Source of the DNA: Suilimivivens sp963618065 | Lineage (GTDB): Bacteria > Bacillota > Clostridia > Lachnospirales > Lachnospiraceae | DNA: 64,000 bases | NCBI GenBank assembly: GCA_963618065.1 | Contig: CAVERH010000001.1 | Coordinates: 1 to 64,000 of the forward strand | Reading direction: 5' to 3' | Part shown: one piece after another, positions 1 through 8,428 of the stretch | Layout: the number at the start of each line of letters is the position of its first letter | How positions within the stretch are numbered: position 1 is the first letter of the stretch | Translations under genes and position numbers: made by a program | The notes under the pieces: generated by a model | The model's input: only the letters and a program-made list of their open reading frames with translations | What the model was told of the DNA's origin: nothing | The model's database searches: none

Positions 1-12
1 CAGGTACCGTTC

Positions 13-56
13 GCACTAAGTTCAAGCTGCGCCTTCGGCTTGCTTTCACTAAGTGC
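13..56. repeat. Palindromic intergenic element
   Basis: Outer arms GCACT (13-17) and AGTGC (52-56) enclose a stem CAAGC (23-27) / GCTTG (38-42) with a loop rich in CGCCTTCG. The octamer CACTAAGT also occurs twice in direct orientation (14-21 and 48-55). It lies downstream of the tRNA terminator and looks like an interspersed palindromic repeat rather than a gene. I cannot see a second full copy in this window. Confidence 0.35.
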
Positions 57-63
57 TCTACAT

Positions 64-97
64 GAAAAAGCGGAGCATATATCTTCTATATGTTCCG
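64..97 (-). terminator. Intrinsic terminator of the tRNA-Glu gene
   Basis: Read on the minus strand, CGGA-A-CATATA pairs with TATATG-C-TCCG across a GAAGA loop (10 base pairs with one internal mismatch), followed at once by CTTTTTC. It lies about 35 bases past the tRNA 3' end, which is where a terminator for a single-tRNA unit is expected. Confidence 0.75.
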
Positions 98-130
98 TCT
101 TCCAGGGTTGGGCTATTCTAAAATAGTCAA

Positions 131-202
131 CAGCTCGTAGGGGAATCGAACCCCTGATTCCGCCGTGAGAGGGCGGCGTCTTAACCGCTTGACCAACGAG
201 CC
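131..202 (-). tRNA. tRNA-Glu (anticodon CTC)
   Basis: The minus strand folds as a cloverleaf. The acceptor stem is GGCTCGT/ACGAGCT with one G-U pair and discriminator G. The anticodon stem is CCGCC/GGCGG around the loop CTCTCAC, giving anticodon CTC. The T arm is GGGG-TTCGATT-CCCC. The anticodon stem matches that of bacterial glutamate tRNAs. The CCA end is not encoded (TTG follows), so it must be added after transcription. The gene stands alone with its own promoter and terminator. Confidence 0.93.
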
Positions 203-209
203 ATATCAA

Positions 210-231
210 GTGCGATCCGTCCGCATCGCAC
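210..231 (-). other. Hairpin at the 5' end of the pre-tRNA leader
   Basis: GTGCGAT (210-216) and ATCGCAC (225-231) form a perfect 7-base-pair stem with an 8-base loop. The -10 box ends at 238, so transcription should start close to 231 and the hairpin would be the very 5' end of the transcript, about 7 bases before the mature tRNA. A role in stability or RNase P processing is inference. Confidence 0.5.
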
Positions 232-237
232 CTAGTC

Positions 238-266
238 ATTCTATTATATATTTAGAAATAATGCAA
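238..266 (-). promoter_or_regulatory. Sigma-A promoter of the tRNA-Glu gene
   Basis: On the minus strand, TTGCAT (266-261), a 17-base spacer, then TAGAAT (243-238). The spacing is ideal and the surrounding DNA is AT-rich. It points at the tRNA. Confidence 0.75.
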
Positions 267-360
267 GTACTTTTTGCAATTTTATATATTTTTTTGTAAC
301 AGTTCAGCCATGCAGAAATGATTGTACAAGATGACCGTAACACCGTGGGAGCTAACTTTT

Positions 361-728
361 TGGACTTATTTGATTATATTCTCGCAATTAAGTCCAATCG
401 GTTTCCTCGGTTTCCCAAATTATACTCAACACAAGCTTCATTTTGGACTTTTTCCCGACTTTTCTTCATGTTATGTCCAATTTTCTATTTCTTTATGAAA
501 TTATACTCACCACACTGGCCTCATTTTGGACTTTTTTCCTTCTTTTCTTCATTTTATGTCCAATTTTCTATTTCTATTTGTGGTTTTACGCTCCGCACCG
601 TCTTTCTTTTGGACATTTTTCTTCTTTTTGCGCAATACAAGTCCAATTTTCTGCTGTTTTTCAATAATGAGGGTTGACTACATTACTAAATCTGGACATA
701 TAACGTTCACATATGCTCTTTATGTCCA
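361..728. repeat. Array of five TGGAC...GTCCA inverted pairs, period 83
   Basis: This is the main content of the 475-base gap between the tRNA promoter and the CPBP protease gene. TGGAC occurs at 361, 444, 527, 610 and 693, and GTCCA at 392, 475, 558, 641 and 724. Every left arm is exactly 83 bases from the next, and every pair has exactly 26 bases between its arms. Arms extend to 9 bases in unit 1 (TTGGACTTA/TAAGTCCAA) and 8 in unit 5 (TGGACATA/TATGTCCA). Units 2 and 3 are alike over most of their length; units 1, 4 and 5 have diverged but keep the register. The sequence is T-rich on the plus strand. Frames through it are Phe-rich and low in complexity, and 83 is not a multiple of 3, so the unit is not a protein repeat. 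Function unknown. Confidence 0.85.
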
Positions 729-741
729 ATCCCCGGTATCA

Positions 742-1686
742 TCATAAACCGTTCTGCAGGCCTGCATCTCCTGCATCTCCTGCATCTTCTGTTGCTTCTG
801 TCTGTGAGACAGACTCTGTCTCCTTTAGCCTCTCCATTTCTTTACAAATCTGAAGATAAGCGACTGCAAGCAGCAATACTCCTATCACCATAAGCACACT
901 CTGTATGAGCCATCCTGTGCTCCGGGGCATCCATGCCCCAAGAAATGTCCCTGCAAAATTAAAACACAAATGTAACAGGATCGGCAGGAAAACCGTTCTG
1001 CACTTTCCGGCAACATATCCCAAAACCAGTCCCACTACAAAAGCATAGATCCCCTGTACCAGATTCATATGTAAAATTCCAAAGAGCAATGCCTGAATGA
1101 CATTTGCTATTGCAAACTTCACACCTGCACTCCGCAGGAATCGCAGGGTCAATCCACGGAAAAGAAGCTCTTCGGAAACCGGTGCCAGTATCACGGTTGC
1201 CAGAAAAGATACCCAAGTCATTTCACCAATGCCTACCGTTTCAATCAGTTCCGAATAGTCTCCCATCGCACCCGGGAACACCATTGCCACAATATTTAAG
1301 AAGAAATCAATTACAAGCTGCAACCCTATACCTGCCAGTATACACATCAATACCGTCCGCACGTTGACACAATCTTTGATCGGCCGATTCACATTCTTTC
1401 TTTTAACCAGAATGCCATACCAGATTGCCGCTCCGATCAGGGTCAGAATCTGTGCCGCAATGACTGCATAAATAATATACTGCATGATATAATCCGTAAC
1501 TGCAGCCTGTAACGCTGCAGGATCATTCAGGAGTTCTAATTCTCCATTCAATGCAATACGCATGGAATAGACTACTGAACCAATCACACTGCATGCGAGT
1601 CCCGAAAGCACCTGTATTACTAATGTTGCAAGCAATGGTACAGCACTTAACACATAGTACCCTGCTTTTCCCTTTTGTTTTTCCAT
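742..1686 (-). CDS. CPBP family intramembrane metalloprotease
   Basis: This 314-residue multi-pass membrane protein belongs to the CPBP (Abi/CAAX) glutamate-type intramembrane protease family. The diagnostic motifs are present and in order: EELLFRG with Glu172, Glu173 and Arg177, then FGILH with His206, then HLCFN with His239 and Asn243, each inside or beside a hydrophobic helix. Family members cleave membrane-bound substrates, including prenylated or peptide precursors; the substrate here cannot be told. The C-terminal tail is acidic and hydrophilic and ends in a DAG tripeptide repeat, encoded by three copies of a 9-base repeat at 762-788. It follows the purine permease after 42 bases and no terminator is evident, so it may be co-transcribed. 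Confidence 0.85.
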   Translation of the reverse strand: MEKQKGKAGYYVLSAVPLLATLVIQVLSGLACSVIGSVVYSMRIALNGELELLNDPAALQAAVTDYIMQYIIYAVIAAQILTLIGAAIWYGILVKRKNVNRPIKDCVNVRTVLMCILAGIGLQLVIDFFLNIVAMVFPGAMGDYSELIETVGIGEMTWVSFLATVILAPVSEELLFRGLTLRFLRSAGVKFAIANVIQALLFGILHMNLVQGIYAFVVGLVLGYVAGKCRTVFLPILLHLCFNFAGTFLGAWMPRSTGWLIQSVLMVIGVLLLAVAYLQICKEMERLKETESVSQTEATEDAGDAGDAGLQNGL

Positions 1687-1728
1687 GACTGCTCCTTCAC
1701 TTCTTAAAGCCCAAATGCATTTCCCTTT

Positions 1729-3087
1729 TTACAGGAAAATAAATTTACAGATAAACAGCACTGCAAGTACATACATTAACGGCGTGATCTTCTTTGCCTT
1801 TCCGGATACCAGATTAATTACCACATAAGAGATAACACCGGCTGCAATACCTTCAGAAATGCTGTAGGTAAGCGGCATTACTATCAATGCAAGATATGCC
1901 GGAACAGCTTCTGTATAATCATTAAAATCAATTTCAGTAACAGCAGAAATCATCAGGAAGCCTACAAATAATAATGCCGGAGCTGTTGCAAAGCTCGGAA
2001 TCGTAATAAAAATCGGAGAAAGGAAAACCGCAAGCAGGAACAGAAAACCCGTTACAACAGAAGAAAGTCCTGTTCTTCCGCCTTCTGCCACACCGGCAGA
2101 GCTTTCTACAAAGGTTGTTGTTGTAGAAGTACCAAGTACTGCACCTGCGGTCGTTGCGATCGCATCTGCAAGAAGCGCTTCTTTAATCCGGGGAAGCTTG
2201 CCATCCTTGTCCAGCATGTCCGCCTTGGTTGCACATCCGATTAAAGTTCCAATAGTATCAAAGATATCAACAAAGAGGAATGCACATACAATTGCAATAA
2301 AATCAAACACCCGTAAGCCGGAGAAATCGGCCTTGAAACACTGTCCGAAAACAGAAGAAATTGCTCCGAGATTAAAACTGCTCCATGCCGGAATCAGAGA
2401 ATAATATCCTGCATCCGGAGTAACCACATACAATCCGGTAAGCTGGCAGAGAATACCCAGAATCCATGTTGCAAAAATACCAATCAGTATCGCACCCTTT
2501 ACCTTCTTGACATAAAGAGCAGCAATAATGAAAATACCAATCACTGCTAATAATGCAGAAATACCGGAGGTATGGAAATCTGCAGTAAAATCAACAATAG
2601 AAACCAGAGTAGAATCATTGTTTACAACAATTCCTGCATTCTGAAGACCAATAAAGGCAACAAACAGACCGATACCAACGGAAACGCCCTTCTTAAGCTG
2701 AAGCGGAATGGCATTGAAGATTGCTTCACGGACTTTTGTAAGGGACAATACGATAAAGATCAGTCCTTCTACAAATACTGCAAATAATGCAATCTGCCAG
2801 GAATAGCCCATAGCTCCGCATACAGTATATGCGAAATACGCATTTAACCCCAGTCCCGGAGCCAGTGCAAACGGATAATTGGCAAGCAGCGCCATGCACA
2901 TCGTTCCGATAAAGGATGCGAGCGCTGTCGCAATTAATACCGCCTGCGCATCCATTCCGGATGCAGATAAAATACTGGGATTTACAGCAAGAATGTATGC
3001 CATGGTCATAAAGGTGGTAACTCCTGCTACGACTTCCGTGCGGACATTCGTACCGTTTTCTTTCAGTTTAAAAAATTTCTCTAACAT
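1729..3087 (-). CDS. NCS2 family purine permease (AzgA/PbuG type)
   Basis: An integral membrane nucleobase transporter of 452 residues with about 12 to 14 hydrophobic segments. The N-terminus (LKENGTNVRTEVVAGVTTF, then MAYILAVNP) and the segment GTSTTTTFVESSAGVAEGGRT are typical of the AzgA-like branch of NCS2, which imports adenine, guanine or hypoxanthine by proton symport. I place the start at 3087, not at the ATG at 3099: GGAGATAGTT ends at the second ATG and its GGAG sits six bases before it, whereas the first ATG has no ribosome binding site. The gene directly follows apt, so import is paired with purine base salvage. No purine riboswitch is visible in the 73-base gap. Confidence 0.85.
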   Translation of the reverse strand: MLEKFFKLKENGTNVRTEVVAGVTTFMTMAYILAVNPSILSASGMDAQAVLIATALASFIGTMCMALLANYPFALAPGLGLNAYFAYTVCGAMGYSWQIALFAVFVEGLIFIVLSLTKVREAIFNAIPLQLKKGVSVGIGLFVAFIGLQNAGIVVNNDSTLVSIVDFTADFHTSGISALLAVIGIFIIAALYVKKVKGAILIGIFATWILGILCQLTGLYVVTPDAGYYSLIPAWSSFNLGAISSVFGQCFKADFSGLRVFDFIAIVCAFLFVDIFDTIGTLIGCATKADMLDKDGKLPRIKEALLADAIATTAGAVLGTSTTTTFVESSAGVAEGGRTGLSSVVTGFLFLLAVFLSPIFITIPSFATAPALLFVGFLMISAVTEIDFNDYTEAVPAYLALIVMPLTYSISEGIAAGVISYVVINLVSGKAKKITPLMYVLAVLFICKFIFL

Positions 3088-3160
3088 AACTATCTCCATT
3101 CGTTTTGTTTATTGTGGAATATCCTTCGTTTCCGTTCATTGCCATGTAAAACCGCAAACT

Positions 3161-3685
3161 TTATTTTCCCTCATAAGTAATGACAGATTCTACATCATAG
3201 TCAGCAAGCTTAGCTCTTCCGTTTAAGCCGGCAAGCTCCATCATAAAGATTACCTTTACCACATCGCCGCCAAGCTGTTCAATCAGCTTAATTGCAGCCT
3301 CTACCGTTCCGCCTGTTGCGATCAGGTCATCTACGAGAACAATCCTCTGTCCCGGCTTAATGGAATCCTTATGCATCTCAATTGTTGCAGTACCATATTC
3401 CAGATCATAGGTCTGTTCAATGGTTTCACACGGCAGCTTACCCTTCTTGCGGATCAGTACAAAAGGCTTGCCCATCGCATAGGCAATCGGAGCTCCCAGA
3501 ATAAATCCACGGGACTCCGCACCTGCAATCACGTCAAATTCTATTCCATCCAGCAGATGAATCATCGAATCAATTGCAAGCTTAAAGCCTTCCGCGTCCT
3601 GCAGCACACTTGTCACATCACGGAAAATAATTCCCGGTTCCGGGAAATCCGGAATACTACGAACATAATCTTTCAGTTCTTTCAT
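3161..3685 (-). CDS. apt: Adenine phosphoribosyltransferase
   Basis: This cytoplasmic enzyme converts adenine and PRPP to AMP and pyrophosphate in purine salvage. At 174 residues it has the usual length. The PRPP-binding motif VLVDDLIATGGT covers residues 117-128, and the N-terminal IPDFPEPGIIFRD and AGAESRGFILGAPIA segments are family hallmarks. It lies between polC and the purine permease; the permease starts about 74 bases after its stop, which suggests one salvage unit. A promoter (TTGCCT-17-TATAAT) sits in the 131-base gap behind polC, so it need not rely on read-through. Confidence 0.95.
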   Translation of the reverse strand: MKELKDYVRSIPDFPEPGIIFRDVTSVLQDAEGFKLAIDSMIHLLDGIEFDVIAGAESRGFILGAPIAYAMGKPFVLIRKKGKLPCETIEQTYDLEYGTATIEMHKDSIKPGQRIVLVDDLIATGGTVEAAIKLIEQLGGDVVKVIFMMELAGLNGRAKLADYDVESVITYEGK

Positions 3686-3716
3686 GTTATAACCACTCCC
3701 ATTCTTTTTTATTGCT

Positions 3717-3732
3717 TATATCGTTCGATATA
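3717..3732. promoter_or_regulatory. 16-base palindrome in the apt leader
   Basis: TATATCG and CGATATA are separated by TT, giving a perfect inverted repeat between the apt promoter and the apt start codon (31 bases upstream of it). It could be an operator or a short RNA hairpin. On the minus strand it contains CGAAC, as PurR boxes do, but the rest of the PurR consensus is not there. Confidence 0.35.
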
Positions 3733-3780
3733 CAAATTGCCTCCCTGCCAAAGCAGTTCCCGCAATTCAGCACCTATATC

Positions 3781-3809
3781 ATTATATTTTCTCCTGTCAG
3801 AAAAGGCAA
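3781..3809 (-). promoter_or_regulatory. Candidate sigma-A promoter of apt
   Basis: On the minus strand, TTGCCT (3809-3804), a 17-base spacer, then TATAAT (3786-3781). It starts just behind the polC stop codon at 3817. The -35 box matches four of six consensus positions. Confidence 0.55.
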
Positions 3810-3816
3810 GGAGAAG

Positions 3817-6800
3817 TTATAACGCAAAATCAAACAGACTGATCTGGTTCGATTCCGGCAGATCCCCGAGAATCCCCAGATCACTCATCAGATCAATGAT
3901 GGTCTTCGAAGCCTTCGTACGCATCCGGAAATCATCCTTCGAAAGGAACGGTCCGTCCTTGGCTGCTTCAACGATTGCATCGGCAGCTTTTTCACCAAGT
4001 CCGTCTATACTGCTTAAGGACGGCATGATCTTTCCGTCGAAAATCTGGAAGTTCCGGGAATGTGCACGGAAAATATCGATTGGCTCAAATTCAAAGCCTC
4101 TGGCATACATTTCCTGCACGATCTTCATATCCTTCATGGTATCCTGTTCCTTCTTACTTAAGGAATCACTCCGGCTCTTATAATCCTTCATCACATCCTC
4201 CAGGTGCTTTTGCCCCTGACACATGATTTCATAGGAAAACGCCGATGCACGGATGGAAAAATACGACGCATAATAGGCCTGCGGATAGTTAATCTTACAA
4301 TAGGCTATACGCCATGCCATCATAACGTACGCAGCTGCATGAGCCTTCGGGAACATGTACTTGATCTTCTTACAGGACGCAATGTACCAGTCCGGTACGC
4401 CCTGCGCCGTCATGGCCTTTTCCCACTCCGGCTTCAGTCCCTTTCCCTTACGGACACTTTCCATAATGGTAAAGGATAACGCGCTGTCCACACCCATACT
4501 GATCAGATAAATCATAATATCATCACGACAACAAATACAGTGTGAAATATCTGCAACTCCATCGAGAATCAGGGTCTGCGCATTTCCAAGCCATACGTCC
4601 GTTCCATGACCAAGCCCGGAAATACGGATCAGATCCGATAAGCTCTGCGGCTTTGTATCCAGAAGCATCTGAATAACGAAGTCCGTACCAAATTCCGGGA
4701 TTCCCAGGGAGCCCACAGGACAGCCGCCAATCTGATCCGGCGTAATGCCCAGTGCCGAGGTATTCTGGAACAGGGACATGACCTGCTTATCATCGAGCGG
4801 AATCTTTGTCGGGTCGATTCCGGTTAAATCCTGCAGCATACGAATCATCGTCGGATCATCGTGTCCGAGAATATCAAGCTTCAACAGGTTGTGGTCAATG
4901 GAATGGTAATCAAAATGCGTGGTAACAATATCGGTTGTCATATCATTGGCCGGATGCTGCACCGGTGTAAAGGAATTGATGTCCTCACCCATCGGCAGTA
5001 CGATGATACCGCCGGGATGCTGTCCGGTACTACGCCGGATTCCGGTACATCCTAAAACGATACGGTTGATTTCACAGGTCCGCTTCTTCTTGCCACGTTC
5101 CTCGTAATAATTCTTCACATAACCAAATGCAGTCTTATCGGCAAGTGTTGCAATTGTTCCGGCACGGTACGTCTGACCGGCACCAAAAATAACCTCCGTG
5201 TACTTATGGGCCTTACTCTGATATTCCCCGGAGAAATTCAGGTCAATATCCGGCTCCTTATCTCCCTTAAATCCAAGGAAGGTTTCAAACGGGATATCAA
5301 ATCCATCCTTCATCAGCGGCTCTCCGCACCTCGGACAGATCTTATCCGGGAGGTCACATCCGGAAATACCGGCATTTTCCTTAATTTCCGGTGCATCAAA
5401 ATCGTAGTACCGGCACTTGGGACAACGGTAATGCGCCGCCAGGGAATTTACTTCCGTAATTCCCGCCATAAATGCCACAAGAGAAGAGCCTACCGATCCT
5501 CGCGAGCCTACCAGATAACCGTCCTCCACTGACTTCCACACCAGCTTCTGCGCAATGATATACATAACGGCAAATCCGTTACTGATAATGGAATGAAGCT
5601 CCTTTTCCAGACGTTCCTCTACGATTTTGGGCAGTTCATCCCCATACAGCTCATGGGCACGGCGGTAACAGATCTCCGTCAGCGTCTTGTCACTGTCCGG
5701 AATAACCGGCGGACATTTATCCGGACGAACCGGTGCCATGACATCAATGCGATCGGCAATTTTATTGGTATTGGTAATGACAACCTCTTCGGCCTTGTCA
5801 CTGCCAAGATATTCAAACTCCGCAAGCATCTCCTCAGTCGTCCGCAGATAAAGCGGCGCCTGATTGTCGGCATCCTCAAAGCCCTTACCCGCCATGATGA
5901 TCCGGCGGTAAACTTCATCCTCGGGATCTAAGAAATGTACATCACACGTTGCCACAACCGGCTTTCCGTATTCTTCCCCCAGCTCTACAATCCGGCGGTT
6001 GATGTTCATAATATCTTCCATGCTGTTAATAGAAGGAACCCTTTCGGACTCAATCATGAACGCGTTGTTCCCAAGCGGCTGGATTTCCAGATAATCATAG
6101 AAATTTACAAGCCTTGCAATCTCTGCTTCCGGCTTGTCTTCCAGCAATGCCCTGTAAAGCTCTCCTGCTTCACAGGCACTTCCCAGAATTAAACCTTCCC
6201 GGTGCTTCATCAGGAAGCTTTTCGGTACACGGGGACGTTTACTGTAATAATCCAGGTGCGATGCCGAAACGAGCCGGTACAGATTCTCTCTTCCGACATT
6301 GTTCTCTGCTAAAATAATCGCATGATAAGAAGGAAGCCGCTTCACAATCTCCTTACTGGAAGCTCCCCATTCATTAATCTGCTTTAAATTTTCCACTCCC
6401 TGCTCCTTTAAAAGCGGGATCATCTTTACAAAAATCTCTGCCGTTGCACCGGCATCATCCACGGCCCGATGATGATTTTCAAGGGAAACACCCATCGTCT
6501 TGCAGACCGCATCCAGTGTATGCTTCGCCTGATTCGGGAAAAGAACTCGCGCAATTCCCAGTGTATCCGCATACGTAAAGGTCTTGTTTAACTGCTGCCG
6601 CATCACATTTTCCTTGATAAAGCTCATATCAAAGGACGCATTGTGCGCCACCATCACCGCATCCTTGCAAAACTCCATGAATTGGGGAAGAATCTCTTCA
6701 ATCACCGGCGCATCCATTACCATGCTGTCATTGATGCTGGTGAGCTTTTCAATATGAAACGGAATCGGCACCTGCGGATTTACGAAGGTCGAAAATTTGT

Positions 6801-8409
6801 CTGCGATCTCCCCATTGACCACCTTCACGGCTCCGATTTCAATAATCCGGTTGCTTACCGGCGAAAATCCCGTGGTTTCAATATCAAATACAACGAAATC
6901 ATGCGTAAAATCCTGCCCCTGCTCATTCACGACAAGATCCTGAAGATCATCGACCAGATAGGCCTCCATGCCGTAAATAATCTTGAAAAAATCCTGCTTA
7001 TCCGGATTCGGATCTCCGGCTTCCTTACGTTTTGCCTTCTCGGCTTTCCACAGATCCTCCCAGACATGATTCGCATCCGGAAAGGCCTGTACCACTCCAT
7101 GATCCGTAATGGCAATTGCCGGATGTCCCCATTGATATGCCCGTTTTACAATATCCTTCGCTTCCGAAACACCATCCATATCGCTCATCTTCGTATGGCA
7201 GTGAAGCTCTACTCTCTTCCGGACGCTTAAATCCTTTCTGGAGGTGGTAAAGTCCGCAATCTTCTTGATTCCGATTACCGAGCCAATCGTCAGCTCCTTG
7301 TCAAAGGCATCGATTGCGGCAATTCCCTTAAGCTTCACGAATGCTCCCATCTTAAGGTCTGCCTTTACCTCTGCTACCTGATCGTTATGCACGAACATCT
7401 TAAAGGTCATCGTATCCGTATAATCGGTAATATCAAACATGAGAATAGTCCGTTCATTCTTGATTTCACGGGAATCCTCACGGATGATTTTTCCCTTTAC
7501 CGTGACCTCCATCTCTCCCATGATGTCCTCCATGGGCATCACTTCATCCTCGAAGTCACGTCCGTAAATGACATCCGGATTATCCGATTTCTTAATGGCT
7601 CTGCGGAAGTCGCCGCGGTCCTCCCTCTTTCCAAAGCTGCGCTTCTCGAACGGACGCTTCTCTCCGGTTCCTTTGCTGACCGTACCCTTTCCCTGTTCTG
7701 CCGGATTCTTCGGTGCGCTTCCGGAAGCCGCTGCATTTGTGGATGAGCCTTCTCCGGCTCCTTCCGCATGTCCTGCACCTCCTGCTTCCGGTTCTCCCGC
7801 GGATCCCTCTGCGGCTGCTCCATCCTTGCCAAAAGCCCGCAAAGTGATCTCCCGGATCTGCCGGGAAATCATGATGTCATCCTCTTCCTTATAGCGTCCG
7901 GTTTTCTTCTCTTTATATTCCATCAGGCACTCTGCCTTAAGGCCGCACCGCTCCACAATGATCTTCTCTAAGATCCGCAGAAGCTCCTGTGATTTGCTTC
8001 TTGCTAAAACCGTATCCTCTGCCGTAATCAGGATCTTATTCTCCTTCGGATAGGAAATATCTGCCGACTTGAAAATGTTGTATTCCACCGGGCTGTATTC
8101 CCGAAGCTCGAGCAAAATGCTGGACTCATACTCCCGCATCAGATTTTCCGGCGTATACTGCTCCGACAGATGAAAGTTCTCATATAACTTAACCGTCACC
8201 GGGTGCTTATCAAAAAACTGCCGTTTGATTTCCTTTTCGACCTTATAAATCGTCTCCTTCGGAATCAGGTAATCACTTACAATGCTCACGCGAACAAAGT
8301 CCCTGCTTTTGGTTGCAGAGACTTTACATACGGTGACCTGTTCAAACAGCTCACTGCTCTTTTTATCCAGATTTAGTTTGGGAAACACATCAAAAAATGA
8401 CTTTTCCAT
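3817..8409 (-). CDS. polC: DNA polymerase III, PolC-type
   Basis: The main replicative polymerase of low-GC Gram-positives, 1530 residues, near the usual length. In order: an N-terminal domain, an OB-fold around residues 290-390, a PHP domain opening with VELHCHTKMSDMDG near 397, an inserted DEDDh proofreading exonuclease starting FVVFDIETTGFSP near 505 with HNASFDMSFI and HRAVDDAGAT, then the C-family polymerase palm with PDIDLNFSGE and the zinc-finger-like CPKC...CPRCG. Exonuclease inside PHP is the signature of PolC as opposed to DnaE. Residues about 195-260 are a linker rich in Ala, Gly, Glu and Ser, with high GC, variable in this family. It follows ispG by 19 bases and is probably co-transcribed. 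Confidence 0.97.
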   Translation of the reverse strand: MEKSFFDVFPKLNLDKKSSELFEQVTVCKVSATKSRDFVRVSIVSDYLIPKETIYKVEKEIKRQFFDKHPVTVKLYENFHLSEQYTPENLMREYESSILLELREYSPVEYNIFKSADISYPKENKILITAEDTVLARSKSQELLRILEKIIVERCGLKAECLMEYKEKKTGRYKEEDDIMISRQIREITLRAFGKDGAAAEGSAGEPEAGGAGHAEGAGEGSSTNAAASGSAPKNPAEQGKGTVSKGTGEKRPFEKRSFGKREDRGDFRRAIKKSDNPDVIYGRDFEDEVMPMEDIMGEMEVTVKGKIIREDSREIKNERTILMFDITDYTDTMTFKMFVHNDQVAEVKADLKMGAFVKLKGIAAIDAFDKELTIGSVIGIKKIADFTTSRKDLSVRKRVELHCHTKMSDMDGVSEAKDIVKRAYQWGHPAIAITDHGVVQAFPDANHVWEDLWKAEKAKRKEAGDPNPDKQDFFKIIYGMEAYLVDDLQDLVVNEQGQDFTHDFVVFDIETTGFSPVSNRIIEIGAVKVVNGEIADKFSTFVNPQVPIPFHIEKLTSINDSMVMDAPVIEEILPQFMEFCKDAVMVAHNASFDMSFIKENVMRQQLNKTFTYADTLGIARVLFPNQAKHTLDAVCKTMGVSLENHHRAVDDAGATAEIFVKMIPLLKEQGVENLKQINEWGASSKEIVKRLPSYHAIILAENNVGRENLYRLVSASHLDYYSKRPRVPKSFLMKHREGLILGSACEAGELYRALLEDKPEAEIARLVNFYDYLEIQPLGNNAFMIESERVPSINSMEDIMNINRRIVELGEEYGKPVVATCDVHFLDPEDEVYRRIIMAGKGFEDADNQAPLYLRTTEEMLAEFEYLGSDKAEEVVITNTNKIADRIDVMAPVRPDKCPPVIPDSDKTLTEICYRRAHELYGDELPKIVEERLEKELHSIISNGFAVMYIIAQKLVWKSVEDGYLVGSRGSVGSSLVAFMAGITEVNSLAAHYRCPKCRYYDFDAPEIKENAGISGCDLPDKICPRCGEPLMKDGFDIPFETFLGFKGDKEPDIDLNFSGEYQSKAHKYTEVIFGAGQTYRAGTIATLADKTAFGYVKNYYEERGKKKRTCEINRIVLGCTGIRRSTGQHPGGIIVLPMGEDINSFTPVQHPANDMTTDIVTTHFDYHSIDHNLLKLDILGHDDPTMIRMLQDLTGIDPTKIPLDDKQVMSLFQNTSALGITPDQIGGCPVGSLGIPEFGTDFVIQMLLDTKPQSLSDLIRISGLGHGTDVWLGNAQTLILDGVADISHCICCRDDIMIYLISMGVDSALSFTIMESVRKGKGLKPEWEKAMTAQGVPDWYIASCKKIKYMFPKAHAAAYVMMAWRIAYCKINYPQAYYASYFSIRASAFSYEIMCQGQKHLEDVMKDYKSRSDSLSKKEQDTMKDMKIVQEMYARGFEFEPIDIFRAHSRNFQIFDGKIMPSLSSIDGLGEKAADAIVEAAKDGPFLSKDDFRMRTKASKTIIDLMSDLGILGDLPESNQISLFDFAL

Positions 8410-8428
8410 ACACGTTCTTCTTTCTAAA

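Noticed and set aside
361..728. CRISPR array
   Set aside because: The conserved blocks are only 5 to 9 bases and come as inverted pairs with 26 and 47 bases between; there is no repeat of 23 or more bases and no cas gene.
318..747. Three overlapping plus-strand frames of 73 to 119 residues, very rich in Phe, Leu and Ser
   Set aside because: They follow the T-rich 83-base array; the period shifts the frame at each unit, there is no good ribosome binding site and no family resemblance.
3088..3160. Purine riboswitch in front of the permease
   Set aside because: The gap is only 73 bases and shows neither the three-stem fold nor the conserved loop sequences.
3717..3732. PurR box for apt
   Set aside because: CGAAC is present but the flanking consensus and the usual paired box are missing.
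3371..4183. Plus-strand frame of 270 residues opposite apt and polC
   Set aside because: Shadow of two certain genes on the other strand; composition and lack of a start site argue against coding.
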